A stretch of DNA of 64,000 bases, taken from Stratiolaelaps scimitus. Lineage: Eukaryota > Arthropoda > Arachnida > Mesostigmata > Laelapidae. The notes below the pieces were generated by a model. It worked only from the letters and a program-made list of their open reading frames with translations. It did not search any database and was not told the origin of the DNA. The stretch lies in assembly GCA_019614645.1 (NCBI GenBank), contig JABWDB010000006.1:806001-870000 (forward strand), given 5' to 3'. The stretch's first letter is position 1. Each line of letters begins with the position of its first letter. Shown here in pieces: positions 24,245 to 36,200 of the stretch. Both the position numbers and the translations under genes were made by a program.

Positions 24245-27200
24245 CTAAAGTGATTTAAGGTCACCGCTTAGAAATGCAATGCGTTTAACTTGATGCATGC
24301 TGATTGAGATTAGCGTTTGTGTAGAACTTCGAAGCATGATTGCGCTAAAGAACACCAGCACGTTGTGCCAATGAGTTGATGATGAATTGATTGATTGGTG
24401 AAAAGTATCTACCCATAGGATAACTATGGGTAGATACTTCTCACCAATCAGAATAGGCGCTCTGAGTTTTATGACACATAATGTATACTACTGTTATTAT
24501 ACACATATCAGCTATAGACCAGTGTTTCACCACTCACCGGTACTTTAGAGCGTCCGGACATCCGATACAGCGAAGTCGTCCATGTGCCATAATCCCAAGA
24601 CGATGACACAGTGCATCACACTCCTCCATGCTATGAGATGTCAGCAATACTGACCTGTAAAGAAATAAACATATTATCGATGATACTTCTAACAATTACA
24701 TCTACAATAATTACTCACAGTTATATCTACAATAACTACTCACCGTTATATCTACAATAATTACTCACAATTATATCTACAATATTTACTCACAATTATA
24801 TTTACAATCCGCATGGACACATATATCTGAGTGCAAGCAGTGAGGAACCAATTGCTACTTACCGTCCTGAATCGACGCATCGTTGTACGCTGTTCCATAG
24901 CAGTCGACGTGTGACCGGGTCCATACCTGTGGTCGGCTCATCGAGAAGGACAAGTTGTGGATCTCCAAGGAACGCCATGGCTGTACAGACCTTTCTTCGA
25001 GTGCCTCGACTTAGGGCCACGCATGGCCTATCAGCGAATGTTTGCAAACGGAACACGGTGAGCGCTTTGAGCACAACCTCGGCGACATCGGGGCTTGGTA
25101 TGCCTTTTAGCTGGGCGTAAATGGTTAGCTGTTGTCTTGGCGTAAGCAGATCGTCCACGGCGTCGCTCTGTGGGCAATAGCCCACGTGGTTATTGAGGTC
25201 GGCAAGTGTACGATACGTTCCACTCTTCTCTTTGAGGAAGGCGCGTCCCGATGTCGACTGGATATGACCCGTAAGGATTTTGAAGAGCGTCGTCTTGCCG
25301 GCACCGTTTAGCCCGAGCAAACCGAAGCAGACGCCTTTGCCGATACCGAACGATACGTTGTCCACCGCACGATGAGGCTTAGATAAACCTATCAGAGAAA
25401 TCAATTCCATATTAGTCTATATGATGTTTCTTGTGAAAGTGGAGTCAGTCTCTCTCTCACTCTCTGTCTATCTCTCTACGTCTGCAAGCGCCTGTATTAT
25501 ACAGCAGCAATCCATACAGCCGTTAGGGTTTATCCATAACATATGCCTGAAACATCGCAAATAGAGGGTCGAGAGGACGATAGCCGTCCTGGGAGAGACT
25601 GCGCGAACTCACCAAATGACTTGTAGTCTTTACTGAGATTAATCAGTGACAGGATATCTTCACCGATAGCTGAGATAACGCGTTTGCGTTCCATGACCAC
25701 GTCGGCATCCTCGTCCTGTGGCAGGATGATCTCGGTTCGTCTCCGAAACACCGTCAGGGATAATAGATTGCAGTCAATCAGAATGTTGATAACGAAACAG
25801 ATGATTCCGACAGCCAACATAGCCCAGTAGTTCGCTGCCAGAAGGTGAAGCGGATCTTCGTAGACGTCCTGGTCGAAGATGTCATAGATATCGGCGGTAA
25901 TATGATTTTTGAACAGTGCAAGAATGCCCTGAATGAACGCGTATTGAGGGATGCAGAGTCCCACTAGATGAGCGACGTCGAACACGGACGCTTGACATAG
26001 TAGAAGCAACAGGAATATGACCAGTCCAAAGAAGAGATTCATACAGTAGGTAACCTGTTGAATGATGAAACACCGACAAAGAAATCACATCATAGTCACG
26101 TATATTGTGTATGGCCACGCCTGAACAACGCATACGCCAGTGGTCATGGCATCATGAAATCGTGCGAGAAATCCTAGCTTCGTCGTTGGCGAATCTACTC
26201 TTCATTGTAATCGTTTGCTAACATATTTAGTTGGAGCTGCCTAGGGGGACGTATCGCTACCCATGCGGCATAACCCTACGTATGTGCGATTAAATAATTT
26301 GGCTGAATATGTACAGCGCACCCCCAGAGGTATTTAGCTTTTCAGCATCGTGCGCGGTCATCTTCGATATAAGGAATTCGTACCATTCTTAGCTTAATTG
26401 GAAAATCAATGGGAGATCGGTTACGACACAATTTTCGATGTCAATTTCCGTCTGACGGGCCCGCAACAAACCGCCCATCAGAAATATGTCCCTACTTAAC
26501 CATATGGATATATTACAATAGGAACTATCGAGAAATTGCAAGTTTTGTCATTGGAGACCGGCCCCCATCCCGTTCTCACATCAGGAGACACTTCTCGGCA
26601 GGACCGGAACCCGCGACCTGGGACGTGTCCCACTGCCGATCTATTTATCTACGCTGTGTCCCTAATTACTATACGCTAGGATGTTTGCCGGCGCAGCCAC
26701 CATCACGGGGACGGATCACAACATCGGGGCGCATGGTACATATAAAGCGTTTAACCCTTCGTCTTGACCACTAGAAAATGTCCCCCGTGTCCCCCCGATA
26801 ACGATTGCACAAGAGGCACGTACCATAAATGCGATTGAGGGTTCGTTGAAGAGGTGCGACGCGATCTGTGTGAGTGGCAGCGATGAGAATCCGAACAGGG
26901 ACAGTAACAGGATAACGGCGGGAAAATTCGAACGGCCAACATAGATTGGGATGGCGAAAATCTGGATGACGAACGCGCAGAGCGTTATGCCGGTCAGCAG
27001 TACAAGCAGATCCCACACGTACACCGATACCCAGTACGTGGGCTTGGAAACACCCGAACAGTGCTGAACCGTTTTCTCCTCCTGGGCTCGTTCGCGAACC
27101 ACGTAAATGACGGCCGACGCAGGAATGAAGCCCAGCCCAACGAGAACAACCAGGGCAACGCCCAGGTCGGCTAGGCGACTCAGACTGGAATTGGTTGGCG

Positions 27201-30200
27201 TTGTTAGTCGGTTATTGATCACAATTGGAAATGAAATTCACGAGCAAAAAGAGAGAAATCCTAGCTCATTTCTGATGAAGATGCATGGCATGTTCCAGAA
27301 GCGCACACTTACAATGTCTCCCGTCCGAGCTGTTCCTGGGTAAGGTGTAGCGGATGGTTGGTCACGTGCACGGTATAATTGCCGTAGTGTTTCCTTAGAA
27401 ATGCGTTCGTCAGCTGATTTTGATAGATTGGCAACGAGTGATGAGCAGTATTGTCGTACCAAATCTTGACTTGTTCCTGGTTTAGTGACCAGCCTCCGTA
27501 TCGTTTGTCGGCAAATTCTGCGTAGGTGGCCAAGAGGTAGTCTGTCAGTTCCACTTCAGTGGGATCCAGGACGAAGAGTACTTGCGAACCGTTGAACGCA
27601 TCGACAGCGTCAATAGAACGCCAATGTAAGGTCCTTCGGGCCCGATCTACGGCAGGACAAAATCCATCTCGTGGCAGAACGTTCACGCGATCATCGAGCA
27701 TTACGGCGTTATCTCCAAGGAACTCCTTCATGAAGGGCCGATGAACATTACCGCTGAGTACCGACAAGGCCGGCTTTCCGTACAGATTCATATGAAGGTC
27801 GAGTGAGGGCTCCTTTATGTTGTCGGGCTTAAGCGTGGTAATGCCCATTGCCAGTGCGATGAAGATGCATGGCATTACCACAGACGAGAATAGAACCCTC
27901 CAATTACGCAGCTGTAAATGTAAAATTATATTCGGTAAGAGGCTGTTTCAGCGTAAACTCAACTGTAGTTGCTCTCGAAAGAGTGTTGGAAACAAGCGTC
28001 ATGAAAGATGATGATGAATTCAAGATCAAAAGGGAAACTACATCGGGAAGACCGACAGCGGTAGAATGGTTGACAACAGACGAGTTGCTTTGCTTACCGA
28101 GTGCATCGCGCGCTTATGAAGCAACGCTCGAAGTTGCGTGAGTAGGAGGCGAGGCCCGCGTATACGATCGTTCGACGTGAGATAAAGTGAGTTCGTCGAC
28201 GTCGAGTCCCATACCGGGGAGGCTGAGCCATCTGAACCAGCCGACTCGAACTCCTGGCTGACTTGGGGGCTGGCTGAACAGCTTGAATTGCTCTCGGAGC
28301 TTAGGTTAAGGAAGGCGTCCTCGAGTGTGGTACTCGTTACACGATAGTTACTGAAACCATGATAGCCGAGCAAAGCTGTGGTATCAAGCTTCTCAAACAA
28401 ACCGGCGAAGTCGTATACATGTCCCTGTTCTGATCGGTGCGGGAGATTAATAACCATCTGATCAGATTCGTCACTGACAATCGTCGCGCAGGGAACAAAC
28501 TCTCGGATGTCATCAATGAGATCAACCGAGAAGTTATTCGAGGTAAGGCTGGTGTCGCTCGTCGATAGGCCCGAGTCGGAACCTCTGCCGGAGTTTCTGC
28601 TAATAGCAAGTTGGTAGCCACATCCGAAACGTGTCTTCAGTGTAATTGGTGACCCCTGACAGAGGAGGTTGCCTTTGTGAATAATCGCCACTTGGTCGGA
28701 AAGAATATCTGCCTCGTCCATATGATGGGTCGTCAGAAGGATCGTTCGCCGCTTGCGGTACTTCAGTACAAGGTCCCAGATCTGTCGTCTCGCAACAGGA
28801 TCCACGCTGCTGGTGGGCTCGTCAAGAATGATTAGCTTTGACCCGCCAATGAATGACAAACCAACACAGAGTCTTCGCTGTAAACCTCCACTTAGTTCAC
28901 ATGATAGCCGATTCTCGAGGTGGGCCAAATCCATCATGTGCAGCATCGACGAGACCTCGTTTTCGATCTGTTCTTCCGAGGCGAGACCGGAACATTTGAG
29001 CTTCGCGAAGAATTGGAAGTGCTCTCGCACAGTGAGCTTGTCGAAGAGTGTATTGTACTGGGGACAGTAGCCGATCAAACGTCGGAGATCTCTCAGATTG
29101 CGGCTGTTTATTCCATAGGCTTGCACGTAGCCTCCCGTCGCACGGCATTGGCCAGTCAATACCTGGAATGATATGCATGTATATATATATAACTTTGTCT
29201 GATGAATGCCGGTCGAAAACGTCATATCTGCGGCCCCAAACAGCCTAATTTTACGAAATAGATAAACAAGCAACTTTATATTATCGATCAAGAGCACATC
29301 GTCTGAAATGTTCACTATATAGCATAACAGAAAACACCACAGATCGGACCGCGTTTACACTAAGCAGATTATACAATGTTCGAAATAAGCTCAGGATTAG
29401 GAAAAGCTCACTATGTTATAGTTCACTTACCCGAATCGTGGTAGTCTTTCCTGCACCATTCTGGCCCAGCAACGAGGTGATTTCGCCGTCACGCAATTTC
29501 AACGTGAGTCCATTGACAGCCGTGTTCCCCGAGTCGAAGCGGACAACGAGATCGGAAATGGTGACGCCGTCCGCCTTTTCATCAATGGACAGGACATCGT
29601 CTGAAATGTTCAGTATATAGCATAGCAGAAAACACCACAGATCAGAGAGCGTTTTCACTTAGCAGATGATACGCATATTTGCAAATTGCTAAATGGTTCC
29701 TCTGTTACGAATACAATGTATATTCTTCATACAATGTATGAAGAATATACATTGTACAACGTGATGTAATAAGTAATATTTGTCCAGAATCTGATGACGG
29801 TGATCGAGTTGATTACGGAAAAGTAGCATATCTCAGTATTATTATTATTATTACTTATAGTAGCAACATTTAGGATTTATATTTAATTTTCATTTTGTAT
29901 ATATTCTGGTAACTTACCATCGTCACATTGACTGCCGAAGAAGAATTCATATTGAAAGATGAAGTACCACTTCTTGCGAAGAATTGGATTGCTACAAAAG
30001 ACGTGTCCACAGTACCAGCCCAGCAGCGAATAGGTAATCGTGCACACGTTCAGCATGCCCAGAGCGTACCTGCAAGACGTAAAAACGTTTGCCGTTCCGT
30101 TAAATTGCGACGGTCATTTGAAAAATTCGTAACACGAAACAATCGTCACTCTCAGACACCTTGCAGGTCTAAGAGGGATCAGGGACATGAAATCGACGAG

Positions 30201-33200
30201 AGGCGCAAGGGGGGGGGTACGTGTTTATCGCTTGTCTGCGATGCCTATGCACGAAGATGGGATCAACGAACTGATCGAATGCAAGTGTCTCCTAGGCGAA
30301 ATCAAACGTCGAAAGACAACGTACATGAAATTCATTTGGTCTGCTTGGAGCGGGCTGGAGAACGCCGTTTTCCATGTGAGGCCCAGTGTTTGTTGCTCGA
30401 ATCTATAATGAGGCAGAGAAACATTCGGGTTAGTCGGACGTGACAACAAGTTTGGTTACGATATGGGCTGTATTTATATTCGATAAACGAACATTATCGG
30501 ATTATATCAAATATAAGTGCTAACTGTGAATAGGAACGAACAGTATTGCCGGGTAACGTAAAGGTACCTCGTTATGTAGAGAGATCCGTAGCAGAACGCA
30601 GAACTCATTGATGTACACAGGAGTAGCTTCATTCCCAGCGAGAGGACTGATTCGGACGTCAGCGTTACAATGAACGGTATGAAGGAGATAATGTACAGCA
30701 AGGTGCCTGCGAATCGAAGTATAAAAGAATGATTTGTTGTTATAAAAGGCGCCCCACTGCAACGCTTACCAAGCAACTCGACGTATATAGGCATGGGTAA
30801 CTACAGCTCAGTGATATAATGATGTTTTTATTAGTCAATTATGAAAAGTGGGCGACAGCTGAACCCGCCGAACGTGAGCTACGTCTAAGAACACCTTTAA
30901 TTACAGGTTCTGAACGACTCTGTCGCGTTAGATACAAAATATAGTGGGAAACAAAGTGGGTTAACTAACCCCCGTTACTAACACCTTCAAATTACACACA
31001 CCTGTCAGAGCAGCAAGGGTGGCGTTGTTCTGCAGTATATTCGATATGAGGTAGCAGAAACTCAATATCGACATGGCGAAAGCTAGGTAGAATGCGAAGA
31101 GCAGCCAGAAATCCGAATTTGGCAAAATGAAAGATGCCATCAACGTCGTGACGACAACGATGAAGAATAGTATCGATCCCGAAAGTAGAACCTAAGAAAG
31201 AGTAACAAAGGTAGACGGGCACAAATCACCCCAATATAGATGATGTTATCTCGTACGTTTCATACTGGTATCACAGAGGAATTGCAGCAGGGCTGAAAGA
31301 CGAACTTCAACTAGGGGTGTCGGAGTCGAGAAGCGCTCGGACGTGCAACTACGTCAATTAAATTTGATTGTGAACTGTCGACGAAGAAGCGACCTCACGA
31401 CAACAGATAGTGTTTTGCTTCTTAGGAACGGTTGTCTTTGAAAAATTGTTGAATGAGAAAATCTGAACGCAAATGAGACGGCGACTCACCCAAGCGGCCA
31501 CGTCGACCCACGGCTTCAAGCCCATCACCGCTAACACCTCCTGTAGATGCTGCTCTCGATCGAGAACGCGTTGACGGATCAGGAACGCCACACAGAAGAG
31601 CCACGACAGTAGACATGCCATCTGCACAATGGATTTTAGAAAATGCCCGGCAGTATCATCCTCATAGCACGGGTAGGGGAACTGCTGCACAAACGATGGC
31701 GGCAATCGTAGAGGCTCACTAGTTGTCGTGTCGTTGTGATTCTGTCGGTGAAGGACAGCGAGGATTGCCGAATCGATGACTTGCTGCATTTGCGAAAAGC
31801 CACGCTGGTATCGCATATCCTCGAAGAAGTCGGCCTTCGCGCCGGGCTTCCAGAACAGATCTTTGAGTCGGTGTGTCAGTGGGACATTGTCGATGTCCAT
31901 ACGAATCTTGTAGCGGATATCGCTAGGCAGTCGCGCTTCGCTCTCGTCGTCGCTGAAGCCAAACATCTCCCAGACGCCTCGTTTAGGACGACCGACCGGC
32001 TTCGACTTGGGGTCTCCAGGTGACCCGCTGGCACGTCTGTAACGTTGTTTTTCAAAATCGAATACAACTGCCGCGATGAACTCCTTACGGCGCGTCATCT
32101 GTGGCGCCAGTACCTCCAGTTCGGCTTCTGTGGCAACCCCTTGAAAGCGATCGAGTGTGAAGCAGTTGGAGATTTTCGCAACAAGTTGCAGCATGTCAAC
32201 GAGGCCGCCGGCATCACCAACCTATGAAAAATAAATTCGTTACTTGAAATGACTTTAGACAAAACATAGGAGCGGCTAGATCGAAATGCCTATATGATAT
32301 CAAGGCGTCTGTCATATAGATCTCACACCACCTCTCCTATTATCGATCTTAGATTTAGGAACAAGAATAATAATGATAGATATCCGATATATAGATACGA
32401 ATAATCGCTGCTGAAGGTCTGCTGACTGCGTGGCCTCATACCTCTTCCTCAACCTTACGGAAGTCGAACGCTTCTGCGGTCATGCCTTCAGGTAGGATCT
32501 TCTTCATGATGGGTTGTAGAACCGAGGAGAACAAGGCATCTTTCACATTAACGATGGCGTCTTTTCGTCCCAACATCATCTTAAGTCCATTTGATGCGTC
32601 ACCCCACTCATACAAGCGGTCTCGGAGAGTTCCAATCTGGAATTGGAACAATGATTTGATTAAGGGAATGTGGACACTGTCATCGTGGGAGTAGCCGTCA
32701 AACTCGAACAAAATATCCTAGTATTTCCGGACGTGTCCTATAATGCCGGTGTGAAATTGGCTTCGCTTGCACGCTTTGGACTCAACCGGCTTTATTGTCA
32801 CGAACTGCACCGGAAATTGTCACGAACTTTTCTAGTTTAAACTTTGGCATATTTCACATTAGGAGTTAAATTGAAGCCCGTCAATTTGCTATAGAAACGT
32901 ACCGATTCCAGCGTTCTGTTAACCTCGGTAACAATCAGCCGCGCCTCTTCCGTGTCCGGAGCGAAAAGTAGCTTTCCTCGAAGAATTGGTTTCAGAAAGC
33001 CCCAGATAATCGGGCCACCGGTTAATCGCATGACCTGCTCATATCCAGTTCTACAGAAGCCATCTGGAAGCTCTTCGATGTCCATCTCATTTAGCTGTGG
33101 TTCTTTATTTGAAGGCTGTAAGATTTTGAACTCTTGTTCCAGGGCGCGAAGAGGTCGACCGCAGACTAGCTTGCCTATAAGTTTCAAGGCAACGGGATGG

Positions 33201-36200
33201 GCAAGGACTCGCACTCCATTCGAGGACACGTTGAGGTTCGAAAGGCCTTTGATAGTTTCAAGACCCACGACGTCCTTGATTACCCCAAAGCTACTCTCTA
33301 CGTCGCGAACAACCTCTGGTGCCGAGGTAAACGCCGAAAATATTGCCACTAAATGATCCCAACCGAGGTCGTTCTTTCGAAGGGCCTTCTCAAGGAGTAC
33401 GTCAACAACGTTCTTCAGGAGCTTTTGTTGGGCAACCGTCACCAGCGGATTCGGTGGTATACCTGGAAGCAATCGACATTTTTATGAATACAGAAGGAAC
33501 ATCTCTCTCCGACGGAACCCGGGTCAGTTGTTTTTCTTTCATAACACCTAACGCCTGTGCAGTCTAATCGAAGTAACACGAATGACATTACGCATCACGT
33601 TTACCATAAAAGATAACCTCTCTTGATGATTTGCCTTGCTATACGTGAGCATGTGAGAGTTTTGTAAATCATCTGATTTTATCTAACATACCACAATTGA
33701 ATATAATAGACAACGTGGACTACGCGAATTCGCTAGGGTCCGCTCGATTGTCTTACCAAGTTTGTCGACTGCCTGCTTGAGGATTTTCGAGTATCTGTCG
33801 AATAGCGTCGACGTAGCTGGCATGTTGAACGCCCTCTTGAGTAGAGTCAGGTCGCTCACCACATCGACGAACGTTAGCTTACGGGTGCGCAGATCGACTA
33901 GGAAACCTGAGATGTCGAACTTCAGCAATAGGATGTAGTCGACAACGAAGGAGCTCGAGGGGCCGAGCGCTTCCATAATTGCGGTCCTGGCTGACTCGGG
34001 ATCGTTCAAAACCTCGGACACCTTAAAGCGGACGTCAAAGAGCCCTGTCGAAGCCATCTGCGCGATCGCGCCCATTGCTCTACGAAGGGCGTGCACAAGT
34101 GCGTCTGTCTCGCTGCCGCTAAACGCCTCATTAATTGGGCCTTCGAGCTGTTCAAATGCTTGATGTAGTTGCTTGAGTTGGTCCTCTTTGAGCGATACCA
34201 AGAGTGCGGTGGCCGTCTCGAGGCTTAGCGGCTCTTCAGCCAGCTGAACAAATGGCAGTGCATGGCGGGCAATGATCTCCACCGCAGTCATCACCCTCGA
34301 TTGCAACAGGGGTCGTAGCCACTGTCCCGAGAAGAGGCTGACGTTCTGCGACTGTGGAATCTGAAATAAGCACCAAAGCAGCCGTATGATGAAGGGGGAC
34401 CGATATCAAGAACGGATGGAAAAGAACGAGATTCCTCGTAAAGAGTTCAACTATTAAGATTTATATTTTTATTTCATTTGGCTCCAACATCAAATAAGCA
34501 AACACCCCTTTTGGCAATTACGTCAGATGCAGTTGCGAAAATCAAGCATTGTCTGTTTCCGAATAAAGGATATCCGAAGTTATTTTCAACAAGAGTTCCG
34601 TGCTTTCAAACGATACTCCCGCCTTAACACGCAGTTCAGGCAAGATCCGCACAGAGACGATTCACTGTTCGGTTACTGAGTAAAGGCTCATACACACATA
34701 TGCAGTATTAGTGTGGTAGTGCAATTGCAAATGGGTGTCATCGTTTCGAAAGCGTATTTGTTCCTAATCATATTAATAGATGTATATGTTAGCTTACCTG
34801 TACATGTAGTTTGTGGAAGTCGATCGAGTCAAGAAACTTGTGGACGAAGCCATCGTTGCAGAACGCCCTGTGAATGAGGATTCTTAGGATTAACCCAAGA
34901 GGAAACTTGTTTCGAAATGCGTCGCTGCAGTTCGGTCGAATGTCATATGACTACATTTGATGAGAGAACTCCAGTGCAATCATACAGGACTAGTATGACT
35001 TTGAGGAGCGCTGCGATTGCGTATTGAATGGACACATCGGAACGCGACCAGCCAGTATAGGTGTATCGAATTCTCTACTACGCAATATGAGTCAGCTTTT
35101 TCGCGAGTGGCTATTTCAGGTTTAGCCATTAGTGTCCTTTGAAGCTGCCCATTTGTTACGCGTTTTAGTATATAACATTAGGCCTATCTACGGCTGTCGA
35201 GATACGATATCGTATCGACTGTGTAACAAAGCACAACGAATCATAATACAATTTTCAACCCCTTGGTTCGAGTTCTTTGGTTCAAGGTCGGATGTTGACA
35301 TAGTTGAATTGAGTTTGCGCCGAATTGTAGTCACTAATCGGTGACATCTACTCACTTCGGATACGATTCATCGGGAAACTGAATGAACGAATTCATGGAT
35401 CCTCTGCAAAAGAGGTGCTTCAGGCGGGACGGCGATCGATGGTGCACCAACTGAGACGACATATAACACAAAACATCAACGATTAGTTCATCAGTAGTCC
35501 AATCATCAATAATCGGTCAGTATTCTCACCAGGATCGCTATCGATTATAAGCTACGAGTGTGATGCCCCATCAGGTCGATGATATTTAACTGTAGTATGT
35601 AACATGAGCAATGTGTTCATTTCAGTAAGCGTATCTTACTAGTCAGCCATTTGCCATTTGCCATTTGAGTAGACAGATAACGCGTATTGTCAAATACAAA
35701 CGGAACGATACACATCCAAATCTGGGGCTGTGCTCATAAAATTCCATAGCAAGCATGTGTAAGTGTTATCACTGGCCCAACAATGTGCATATGTCTGATA
35801 TTATGGTACAATGTGATTCAATGCTTTATTGCAAGTACGACTCTTAAACTATCTCTCAGACCCATTGAACGTTGATAACGATCTCCTTGGCCCGGACGTC
35901 GTCGGCATTGAACAGTTCGAGTAGGCTTTCGTTCTTAACGATGTGTTCGAAGCGGGCGAACGCAGGGAGCTGATTGGCTAGGGCATCAAGGGTGATCACT
36001 GTTGTTGATTCCTTTTGCATCCTGCGATAAGGAGAAACAAGAAGTTATCTATGATTGACTCACAAGACACCTATCATACTTGGATATGGACCCAAGATCT
36101 CATTGTGCTGTGATCAGACGTAAGGGTCTTCTATCTCTATCCGAGTCCATGTAATCGATTCTGATCGCGAACAAAGCGCGGCCCAGATAACGCTAATGTT

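Noticed and set aside
32637..32711. Upstream extension of ABCA exon 22 (frame beginning [11 protein letters not shown])
   Set aside because: The acceptor at 32636 keeps phase 0 with exon 21, while the extension has no acceptor of its own that fits.
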